From positions 1 to 8,246 of the forward strand of contig CAJOQY010000038.1 in NCBI GenBank assembly GCA_905236835.1: a stretch of 8,246 bases of DNA. Reading direction: 5' to 3'. Made by a program: the position numbers and the translations under genes. Below the pieces are notes generated by a model that saw only the letters and a program-made list of their open reading frames with translations, searched no databases and was not told where the DNA came from. Of the stretch, positions 1 through 5,952 are shown one piece after another (position 1 is the stretch's first letter; every line of letters starts with the position of its first letter). Source of the DNA: an uncultured Oscillibacter sp. GTDB lineage: Bacteria; Bacillota; Clostridia; Oscillospirales; Oscillospiraceae.

Positions 1-1871
1 CCCAAATCCGGACATGGGTTCTCGATCCGGACGATGTATCCGCGAATCAGGCCGCTTTCGCTTATCTCGCTTATACAAAAAACCATACGCCTGTCAAAAA
101 CCAATTAAACGATCTGGACTTTAATTTCTGGATTCCGGGAACGATTCAATATTTATCCCGCGCGGACTGGGAAAACACGTTCCCCCGGACTTATATTTAT
201 CTCGGCGTATCACCCGGTATGGCCCAAATCATGCGAAATGATCTCTATACGCCGAAATCCACCGGCTCCGACATCTCTTTTGGCGTCAATCACGGATTAA
301 AATTAGCGGATTTAAAAAATATCTCCGATCCGAATGACCCCAGATGGGCGTTCCTGTCCGAGCAGATTACATTGGAAGAGTCTTTGCTGCAATCCGGTTT
401 CGGCGGCGCGCCCCAAAACATGGCGTCCATATCCGCTCCCGCTGTCTCTTTCTCCGACGGCCCGAACGGCATCGCGTCACAGCCCTTGGGATACGCCGCG
501 AATAATAATAATAATAATTCCGACCCCTGCGCCGTTCAGCCGGATGATCCGAACGGAAGTTATCAGGCGGGCGTTCTGCCCTGCGCCTGTGTAATCGCCC
601 AGACGTTTAATCAAATACTTGCCGAAAAAATCGGACGCGTCATGGGCAATTATTCGCTTTGGGCGAATATTTCAATCTGGCGGGGCGTGATAACAAATCT
701 GCACCGGACGCCTTATAATGCCCGCAATTACGACAGTTATTCCGAGGATCCGGTTTTATCCGCCCTGCAGGCCTCGGCGACGGTCCGGGGCGCGCGGGAA
801 TACGGCCTGATCGCCGCGCCGGGAAATTTATTCTTTCAGGACAGTCAGGCCGACCGGCTTGGCGCCGCCGTATTCATGACGGAACAGAAAGCCCGTGAAT
901 GTGAACTGCGATCCGCGCAAGCGTGTTTTGAGGACGCCGACGCGCTGGGCGTCGTGACATCCTCCTGCCGCGCCGGGGTTTATACCGTCAACGCGCATCC
1001 GAATTTAATCCGGAATATTGTCCGGGGCGAATGGGGATTCCGCGGTCTGATCGCCGAAAGCGATATGATTTCGGATCCAACATACGCCACGCTCAAAGAA
1101 GCCGTATTAAACGGCGTCACTATGACAGGCATTTCCGGCGAAAACGAAATCGACGCCGTATCCGCTTATTACGATTACTGGACGGTCAATCATATTCAAA
1201 AAGACCCGGATTTAACAGCCGCTTTAAAGCAAGCCATGTTCTGGCGCGCTTACGCGCTGGCCAATTCCAACGCCATGGACGGTGAAATCTCCCATACCCG
1301 GCTGAGTATCGCTCCCGCGTGGTATGATTATATCTTATGGGGCTTTATCCTGCTTTTCGCGTTCCTGACGCTGTTTAATATTATCCAATACGCGAACGCC
1401 GCGCGAAAGCCCATTGACGCGCCTGTCCGCCGCCGGATTCCATCCGCCGGACTGCGGGATATAGTGATTACCGCTTTATTCGCTGGAGCCGCCATCGCCG
1501 CCTGTCTGATACGCTTTCAGACAAACGCGGATATTTATCATGATATTTATCATATAAATTCTGATTTGATTCCCGTCATTCCACTCGCGGCGGCGGCGGT
1601 CCTGTGCGTCATCCGCGTTCCCGCGAACTGGAACAGTCGGCCCGGATTCAGCGATTTGATCCCGGTTCTGATTTCCATATCCCTGTCCGTTTCTTTGTCC
1701 ATGCTGACGCGGACGCATATTCAGACGCTGGCCGCGCTGTCGCGTTTCACAGACAATCCGGGCATATTCGCGCGTCTTGATATAACCGCGCTGGCCGCTT
1801 TGGGATTCTGCGCCGCCGCCGCGTTGTTCGCCATGATCTCAGGATTCCGGGACGTTACGCAGGATATATAA
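1..1871 (+). CDS. Membrane-anchored glycoside hydrolase family 3-like protein, 5'-truncated by the window edge
   Basis: The frame is open from base 3, so the gene starts upstream; the ATG at 219 is internal. The visible part is 622 residues (residue 1 = codon at base 3). YLSRADWENTFP (50-61) resembles the linker before the barrel in domain-permuted clostridial GH3 proteins. Barrel-type motifs follow: SDGPNG (151-156), NLHRTPYNARNYDSYSEDP (232-250), RGEWGFRGLI (341-350) and ANSNAMDG (420-427). About five hydrophobic segments (roughly 441-463, 485-504, 521-538, 551-568, 593-613) suggest membrane attachment with the enzyme domain probably outside. Active members cleave beta-glucosides or related sugars. 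Here the usual Lys-His of the KHF loop appears as Gly-Asn (274-275), the following conserved Glu is Gln, and the nucleophile region reads IAESDM instead of a V-I/M-S/T-D pattern. Activity is therefore uncertain and a non-catalytic role is possible. Family membership is fairly sure; substrate is unknown. Confidence 0.8.
   Translation, partial: QIRTWVLDPDDVSANQAAFAYLAYTKNHTPVKNQLNDLDFNFWIPGTIQYLSRADWENTFPRTYIYLGVSPGMAQIMRNDLYTPKSTGSDISFGVNHGLKLADLKNISDPNDPRWAFLSEQITLEESLLQSGFGGAPQNMASISAPAVSFSDGPNGIASQPLGYAANNNNNNSDPCAVQPDDPNGSYQAGVLPCACVIAQTFNQILAEKIGRVMGNYSLWANISIWRGVITNLHRTPYNARNYDSYSEDPVLSALQASATVRGAREYGLIAAPGNLFFQDSQADRLGAAVFMTEQKARECELRSAQACFEDADALGVVTSSCRAGVYTVNAHPNLIRNIVRGEWGFRGLIAESDMISDPTYATLKEAVLNGVTMTGISGENEIDAVSAYYDYWTVNHIQKDPDLTAALKQAMFWRAYALANSNAMDGEISHTRLSIAPAWYDYILWGFILLFAFLTLFNIIQYANAARKPIDAPVRRRIPSAGLRDIVITALFAGAAIAACLIRFQTNADIYHDIYHINSDLIPVIPLAAAAVLCVIRVPANWNSRPGFSDLIPVLISISLSVSLSMLTRTHIQTLAALSRFTDNPGIFARLDITALAALGFCAAAALFAMISGFRDVTQDI
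501..518 (+). repeat. Trinucleotide repeat (AAT)x6 inside the GH3-like gene
   Basis: Six perfect AAT copies are in frame and encode six consecutive Asn residues (167-172 of the visible protein), shortly after the DGPNG motif. Copy-number change by slippage would keep the frame and only change loop length. Confidence 0.9.
1530..1553 (+). repeat. Tandem 12-bp duplication in the GH3-like gene
   Basis: GATATTTATCAT occurs twice in direct succession (1530-1541, 1542-1553). In frame it encodes Asp-Ile-Tyr-His twice (residues 510-517), in the loop between the second and third predicted membrane segments. The unit is much more A/T-rich than the surrounding coding sequence, which suggests a recent small duplication. 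Confidence 0.9.
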
Positions 1872-1879
1872 TTTATATT

Positions 1880-1905
1880 TTGATTATATTTTTCATGATT
1901 ATAAT
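1880..1905 (+). promoter_or_regulatory. Possible promoter for polA and the genes behind it
   Basis: A perfect TATAAT (1900-1905) lies about 35 bp before the GTG start, inside the palindrome. TTGATT (1880-1885) could be the -35 element, but the 14-bp spacer is shorter than the usual 16-18. TATAAT strings arise easily in such A/T-rich DNA, so this is weak. Confidence 0.3.
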
Positions 1906-1922
1906 CATATCATAATCATATC
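1895..1922. repeat. 14-bp palindrome overlapping a tandem 11-bp repeat upstream of polA
   Basis: ATGATTATAATCAT (1895-1908) is a perfect palindrome. ATAATCATATC is repeated exactly twice (1901-1911 and 1912-1922), the first copy sharing the right half of the palindrome. An 8-bp inverted repeat, TGATTATA (1881-1888) with TATAATCA (1900-1907), uses the same bases. The block ends 18 bp before the preferred polA start. It could be a protein-binding site or a by-product of A/T slippage; the sequence alone does not decide. Confidence 0.7.
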
Positions 1923-1924
1923 AT

Positions 1925-1932
1925 GAGAGGGG
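1925..1932 (+). promoter_or_regulatory. Ribosome binding site that decides the polA start
   Basis: GAGAGGGG contains a GAGG core (1927-1930) placed 10 bases before GTG 1941. The earlier in-frame ATG at 1923 overlaps this site and has only A/T-rich sequence with no purine-rich site before it. The protein from GTG begins MKLMVIDGNS, as clostridial PolA proteins do. Confidence 0.7.
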
Positions 1933-1940
1933 CGCTGTCT

Positions 1941-4685
1941 GTGAAACTGATGGTAATTGACGGCAACAGCCTTGTCAACCGGTCTTTCTATGGCATCCGT
2001 GATCTGACCAATCGCGAAGGGCTGCATACAAACGCGATATTCGGCTTTTTGACGACTTTACAGCGTTTGCAATCCGAAGAATCTCCGGACGCCGTTTGCG
2101 TCGCGTTCGATGTCCACGCGCCGACATTCCGCCATCAGGCCGATCAGGATTATAAAGCCACACGAAAACCCATGCCGGAAGAGTTACAAACGCAAATGCC
2201 CGTTGTCAAACAGGTTCTCGACGCGTTGAACATCCCGCGTTATGAACTCCCCGGCTGGGAGGCCGATGATTTGCTTGGGACAATCTCGCGCAAATGCGAA
2301 GCCGCCGGGTGGGAATGCGTTCTCGTTACCGGCGACAAAGACAGTCTGCAATTAATTACAAATTACACGCGCGTAAAATTAATCTCCACCCGCATGGGCC
2401 GCACGGTCAGCGATGATATGACGCCGGAATCTTTTCGGGAAAAATACGGATTTGATCCGATTCACATGATTGATTTAAAATCCCTCATGGGCGACGCGTC
2501 CGACAATATTTCCGGCGTCCCCGGAATCGGTGAGAAAACCGCTATGAGATTGATACAATCTTATCAAAGCATTGATAAAATTTATCAGGATTTGCCGAAT
2601 CTCAACGAAAAACCGGGCGTGATAAAAAAACTCACAGCAGGCGAACAGAACGCCCGTCACTCGTACTGGCTGGCGAAAATCGTCACAGACGCGCCGTTAA
2701 ATTTTCGTCCGGAGGAAAATCTATGCCAATCACCCGGGCCGGACGCGTATCCGCTTTTTATGAAACTTGAATTTTCAAAATTAATCGACAGGTTTCATTT
2801 AAAGCCATCCGGCGAAATCAATCAAATACAAAACAAGCCGGAAAATAATATATTATCCGATTCACAGGACGCGAAAACGGGCGTCCGCGTGACGCGGGAT
2901 TTGAAAGATATAAAATCCGTGATTCAGGCGGCGCGCGACTGGCGCGAAAGCGGCGGAATTTTATATATCCGGACAGATGAAGATTTCAAATATATAATTT
3001 TATATAACGGCGCGATCGCTTACGCGCTGGATCCATCCTGTTTTGAGAATCATTCCGGGGATTATCAAAACGCGTTGAATATTTTATTCGCGCCGGATAT
3101 TCCCAAAGCCGGGCATAATATCAAAAATTTACAGCGCGTTTTATTATCGCGAAAGATTCAATCCGGCGGCTGGGTATTCGATTCCGAACTTGCCGCGTAT
3201 TTGCTTGACGCCACTTCCGGACAATATGATCTTGACCGGCTTTGTATGCGTTACGGCAATTTCCAGATTCAGCGGGCGTTTGATTCCAATCCCGCGAAAT
3301 CATGGGAAGGCGAACAGATTTCTTTATCCGATCTGCCAAATTTTCAAGATTTCAATTCAAATCCGGAAAAACATGATAAAGAAAAGCATATCGCCGATCT
3401 GTCCGCCGAGGCCGCCGCCGTCGCGTATTTGAAAAATATCTTTGAGCCGGAATTAAAAAATAAAAATCTTTGGGATTTATATCAATCCGCCGAACTGCCT
3501 TTATGTGGGATTCTGGCCGAAATGGAAGAAACCGGCTGTCTGATTGATCGTCAGGCGTTATTGTCTTTCGGCGATATGCTGTCGGATAAAATCGCGCGGC
3601 AAGAAGAAAAAATTTATGATCTCGCCGGTGAAAAATTTAATATTAACTCCCCCAAGCAATTAGGCGTGATTTTATTTGAAAATTTATCTCTTCCGCACGG
3701 GAAAAAGACAAAAACCGGCTGGTCCACGAATATTGACGTATTAGAAAATCTCCGGGATCATCCGATTGTCGACGCGATATTAAATTACCGGCAATATACG
3801 AAATTAAAATCCACTTACGCCGACGGATTATTAAAATCCATTGGCCAAGACGGGCGGATTCACACGTCATTTCAAATGACGGCGACAGCGACCGGGCGTT
3901 TAAGTTCGACAGAACCGAATTTACAGAATATTCCCACGCGCACGGATTTGGGAAGCGAAATCCGTAAAATGTTCATACCCGCTCCGGGAAAAATTTTCAT
4001 CGACGCGGATTACTCGCAAATCGAACTGCGTATTCTGGCGCATATGTCCGGGGATGACGCTATGTGTCAGGCGTTTACACAGGGGCATGACGTGCATACG
4101 GAGACAGCCGCGCGGGTATTTCATGTCACGCCGGAAGAAGTCACGGGCGAAATGCGCCGGAGCGCGAAAGCGGTTAATTTTGGCATCGTATACGGCATAT
4201 CCGCGTTTTCGCTGTCGCAGGATATTGGCGTCAGCGTCGCGGACGCCAAAAATTATATCGACGCTTATTTCGAGACCTTCCCCGGCGTGCGGCGTTATAT
4301 GGATCATGTGATTCAACAGGCGAAAGAAACCGGTTATGTCGAGACGCTGTTTCATCGCCGCCGGGAACTGCCGGAATTAAAATCATCTAAATTTACCCTG
4401 CGATCTTTCGGGGAGCGGGTGGCGTTGAATATGCCGATCCAAGGCACGGCGGCGGATATTATGAAACTCGCTATGATCGCCGTATGGCGTAGATTAAAAC
4501 GCGAATGTCCGGAGGCGCGTCTGGTTCTTCAGATTCATGACGAGTTGATCGTCGAATGTCCGGAGGAACAGCGCGAACAGGCGGCGAAAATCCTGCGGGA
4601 AGAGATGGAAGGCGTGATTTCCCTGTCCGTGCCGTTGTCAGCCGACGCGCATTGGGGATATAACTGGCTGGAAGCGAAGGGATAA
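1941..4685 (+). CDS. polA: DNA polymerase I with 5' nuclease and inactive-looking proofreading domain
   Basis: PolA fills gaps, removes RNA primers and repairs DNA in the cytoplasm. From GTG 1941 it has 914 residues, normal for the family. The 5' nuclease domain (about 1-290) keeps its metal-binding residues: GWEADD (D109, D110), TGDKDS (D132, D134), MGDASDN (D185, D188), followed by the helix-hairpin-helix GVPGIGEKTA. The middle 3'-5' exonuclease-like domain (about 300-490) has lost the expected acidic residues: LYIRTDED replaces the D-x-E motif, and GHNIKNL lacks the second Asp. The polymerase domain (about 515-914) is intact: motif A DYSQIELR (D690), motif B RRSAKAVNFGIVYG (K743, F747, Y751) and motif C QIHDELIVE (D867, E868), matching E. 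coli D705, K758, F762, Y766 and D882. An in-frame ATG at 1923 would add six residues, but the ribosome binding site favours GTG. First gene of a probable four-gene transcription unit. Confidence 0.97.
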   Translation: MKLMVIDGNSLVNRSFYGIRDLTNREGLHTNAIFGFLTTLQRLQSEESPDAVCVAFDVHAPTFRHQADQDYKATRKPMPEELQTQMPVVKQVLDALNIPRYELPGWEADDLLGTISRKCEAAGWECVLVTGDKDSLQLITNYTRVKLISTRMGRTVSDDMTPESFREKYGFDPIHMIDLKSLMGDASDNISGVPGIGEKTAMRLIQSYQSIDKIYQDLPNLNEKPGVIKKLTAGEQNARHSYWLAKIVTDAPLNFRPEENLCQSPGPDAYPLFMKLEFSKLIDRFHLKPSGEINQIQNKPENNILSDSQDAKTGVRVTRDLKDIKSVIQAARDWRESGGILYIRTDEDFKYIILYNGAIAYALDPSCFENHSGDYQNALNILFAPDIPKAGHNIKNLQRVLLSRKIQSGGWVFDSELAAYLLDATSGQYDLDRLCMRYGNFQIQRAFDSNPAKSWEGEQISLSDLPNFQDFNSNPEKHDKEKHIADLSAEAAAVAYLKNIFEPELKNKNLWDLYQSAELPLCGILAEMEETGCLIDRQALLSFGDMLSDKIARQEEKIYDLAGEKFNINSPKQLGVILFENLSLPHGKKTKTGWSTNIDVLENLRDHPIVDAILNYRQYTKLKSTYADGLLKSIGQDGRIHTSFQMTATATGRLSSTEPNLQNIPTRTDLGSEIRKMFIPAPGKIFIDADYSQIELRILAHMSGDDAMCQAFTQGHDVHTETAARVFHVTPEEVTGEMRRSAKAVNFGIVYGISAFSLSQDIGVSVADAKNYIDAYFETFPGVRRYMDHVIQQAKETGYVETLFHRRRELPELKSSKFTLRSFGERVALNMPIQGTAADIMKLAMIAVWRRLKRECPEARLVLQIHDELIVECPEEQREQAAKILREEMEGVISLSVPLSADAHWGYNWLEAKG

Positions 4686-4708
4686 ATAAAATATAATTAT
4701 ATATTTAT
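4682..4708 (+). repeat. A/T-only imperfect hairpin over the polA stop codon
   Basis: ATAAATA (4682-4688, containing the TAA stop) pairs with TATTTAT (4702-4708). Inside lies the perfect palindrome TATAATTATA (4692-4701), with a three-A bulge (4689-4691). With no G/C pairs and no following T-run it is a poor terminator; read-through into rimI is likely. Confidence 0.5.
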
Positions 4709-4713
4709 ATCAC

Positions 4714-4725
4714 GAGGAAAGGTGG
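4714..4725 (+). promoter_or_regulatory. Ribosome binding site of rimI
   Basis: GAGGAAAGGTGG is purine-rich. AAGGTGG (4719-4725) aligns well with the anti-Shine-Dalgarno sequence and stands 11 bases before GTG 4737. GTG 4722 falls inside this site and would have only GAGG at a 4-base distance, so 4737 is preferred. Confidence 0.55.
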
Positions 4726-4736
4726 CGGCTGTTATC

Positions 4737-5201
4737 GTGAATCAAACGCGGGCGCGGATCGTATCCATGAACGCGGATTATCTGGACGAAGTGGCGGCGC
4801 TGGAACGGATTTGTTTCACGGACCCATGGTCAAAAAATCTGTTTGTGGAAGAGTTAAAAAATGATTTATGCGCCGGATTGGCCGCTTTGAACGAGCGGGA
4901 TCAAGTCATTGGCTACGCGTTCCTGCGCGTGGTTCTGGATGAGGGATCTATTGATAATATCGCCGTACATCCGGATTACCGCCGTCAGGGAATCGCGGAT
5001 AAAATGATACGGGTATTTATCAATTTCGCGCGGGCGAATCATCTGGCGTTTTTGACATTGGAAGTTCGGGCGTCGAATTATGACGCTATCGCGTTTTATG
5101 GAACTCACGGTTTCCGCGGCATGGGACGGCGTAAAAATTATTATGAATATCCCACGGAGGACGCGATTATTATGACGCTGTATTTGAACGGCGAAAAATA
5201 A
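4737..5201 (+). CDS. rimI: Ribosomal protein S18-alanine N-acetyltransferase
   Basis: RimI is a GNAT-fold enzyme that transfers acetyl from acetyl-CoA to the N-terminal alanine of ribosomal protein S18. The protein has 154 residues from GTG 4737, or 159 from GTG 4722; both fit the family. Numbering from 4722: the RimI-type FTDPWS (32-37), the acetyl-CoA-binding loop VHPDYRRQGIA (82-92), LEVRASN with the likely general base E114, and AFYGTHGF with the likely catalytic acid Y126. The tail RRKNYYEYPTEDAIIM is typical of RimI and separates it from generic GNATs. It follows polA closely and stands two genes before tsaD, a common linkage of translation-related genes; tsaB and tsaE, often nearby in other genomes, are not in this window. 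The substrate is inferred from family resemblance. Confidence 0.9.
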   Translation: MNQTRARIVSMNADYLDEVAALERICFTDPWSKNLFVEELKNDLCAGLAALNERDQVIGYAFLRVVLDEGSIDNIAVHPDYRRQGIADKMIRVFINFARANHLAFLTLEVRASNYDAIAFYGTHGFRGMGRRKNYYEYPTEDAIIMTLYLNGEK

Positions 5202-5249
5202 AAATATATCATAAATATATAATATAAATATATATTTTTATTATATATT
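5197..5249. repeat. Two overlapping A/T-only inverted repeats after rimI
   Basis: Repeat 1: AATAAAAATATAT (5197-5209, containing the TAA stop) is a perfect 13-bp complement of ATATATTTTTATT (5230-5242). Repeat 2: 5214-5224 is a perfect 11-bp complement of 5239-5249. They share bases, so only one could form at a time in RNA. The stretch from about 5194 to 5251 has only one C (5210) and no G. It might act as a weak terminator, RNA-processing site or attenuator, or be a chance result of composition. Confidence 0.6.
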
Positions 5250-5253
5250 ATCA

Positions 5254-5260
5254 GAAAGGA
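5254..5260 (+). promoter_or_regulatory. Ribosome binding site of the second GNAT gene, unusually distant
   Basis: GAAAGGA is the only purine-rich match before the ATG at 5276, but the spacer is 15 bases. I see no in-frame ATG, GTG or TTG between them, so the start stands despite the long spacing. Confidence 0.45.
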
Positions 5261-5275
5261 AATATCAAAAATTAC

Positions 5276-5884
5276 ATGAATTTAGAATTCAAATCACCAT
5301 CGGAACAGGATTTAAAAACAGCGTATGAACGAGATTTGAAAATTTCTTTCCCGCCAAGCGAATTAAAGGCATTATGTCATATTATAGCCGCGCGGGACGC
5401 CGGAAAATATCAGCCGTGGTGTTTATATGATGATAATATTTTAATCGGCGAGTGTTTTTTATGGTCCGGGAATCCGGGTTTCGTCTTGCTGGATTATTTA
5501 TGCGTCACGCCGGACCGCCGGAATGACGGATTGGGCGGCGTGATGTTATCGCGTATGCGGGAAAAACTGCCGGATGATATTATATTATGCGAAACGGAAA
5601 CGCCGACGCACGCCGACGATCCGGAGATGGCCAAGCGCCGCGTGGGATTTTATCGGCGGCATGGCGCGAAGCTGTCCGGCTTTGAAGCCGAGATTGTCGG
5701 GGTACGGTATCAAATATTATATTGGTCCCCGGGTGATAAAATTATACAGGATAATATAATTTTAAAAGAATATATGGCTTTATATCAAAACGCGCTCACG
5801 CCGGAAACATACCGGCGTTACTGCCGGATTCCGAGAAATCCGGATTCGCTGTCTTCTGAGGCCGTTTCCATGGGAATAAAATAA
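5276..5884 (+). CDS. GNAT-family N-acetyltransferase, target unknown
   Basis: This 202-residue protein has the acetyl-CoA-binding signature of GNAT enzymes: LLDYLCVTPDRRNDGLGG (71-88) covers beta-4 and the pyrophosphate-binding loop, and RRVGFYRRHGAKL (121-133) is the usual later helix with a Tyr. The N-terminus (YERDLKISFPPSELKAL) resembles a group of clostridial GNATs that I recognise only as a family; their substrate is not known to me. It is not RimI: it lacks DPWS and the RimI tail. It lies between rimI and tsaD in the same direction, 74 bp after rimI and 68 bp before tsaD, so it is probably co-transcribed. A role in modifying a protein, an antibiotic or a small amine cannot be told apart here. 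Its 3' half carries runs of A/T-rich codons (about 5730-5785) unlike the GC-rich codons of its neighbours. Confidence 0.8.
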   Translation: MNLEFKSPSEQDLKTAYERDLKISFPPSELKALCHIIAARDAGKYQPWCLYDDNILIGECFLWSGNPGFVLLDYLCVTPDRRNDGLGGVMLSRMREKLPDDIILCETETPTHADDPEMAKRRVGFYRRHGAKLSGFEAEIVGVRYQILYWSPGDKIIQDNIILKEYMALYQNALTPETYRRYCRIPRNPDSLSSEAVSMGIK

Positions 5885-5896
5885 TTATTATTTTAT
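5876..5896. repeat. 21-bp A/T-only palindrome over the GNAT stop codon
   Basis: ATAAAATAAT (5876-5885) is a perfect complement of ATTATTTTAT (5887-5896) around a single central T; the TAA stop (5882-5884) lies in the left arm. In RNA the tip pairs would have to open to make a loop. It has no G/C pairs, so its strength as a terminator is doubtful. Confidence 0.6.
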
Positions 5897-5908
5897 ATGC
5901 GCGCTGAA

Positions 5909-5917
5909 TGATATAAA
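5909..5917 (+). promoter_or_regulatory. Possible extended -10 promoter before tsaD
   Basis: TGATATAAA fits the extended -10 form TGn-TATAAA (TG at 5909-5910, hexamer 5912-5917), 35 bp before the tsaD start. No convincing -35 hexamer is seen; extended -10 promoters can do without one. It could give tsaD its own transcription. Confidence 0.3.
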
Positions 5918-5936
5918 AATTTTAAAAAGAAATATT

Positions 5937-5945
5937 AAAAGAAGG
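5937..5945 (+). promoter_or_regulatory. Ribosome binding site of tsaD
   Basis: AAAAGAAGG ends seven bases before GTG 5953, a normal distance. It supports the GTG start; the protein then begins MKILGIESSCDET, the usual TsaD N-terminus. Confidence 0.7.
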
Positions 5946-5952
5946 CTTTTTT

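Noticed and set aside
219..221. ATG at 219 as the start of the GH3-like gene
   Set aside because: The frame is open and protein-like for 72 codons before it, including the conserved YLSRADWENTFP stretch, and no ribosome binding site precedes 219.
1031..1285. 84-residue plus-strand open frame inside the GH3-like gene
   Set aside because: It is an Arg-rich out-of-frame reading of a gene whose own frame shows clear family motifs.
3921..4355. 144-residue open frame on the minus strand inside polA
   Set aside because: It lies antisense to the most conserved polymerase motifs, has no recognisable domain, and its openness follows from the codon use of polA.
4692..4697. TATAAT before rimI, and a further TATAAT at 5218-5223 before the GNAT gene
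   Set aside because: Neither has a reasonable -35 hexamer at 16-18 bp, and such strings are expected by chance in near-pure A/T gaps; short spacing fits one transcript.
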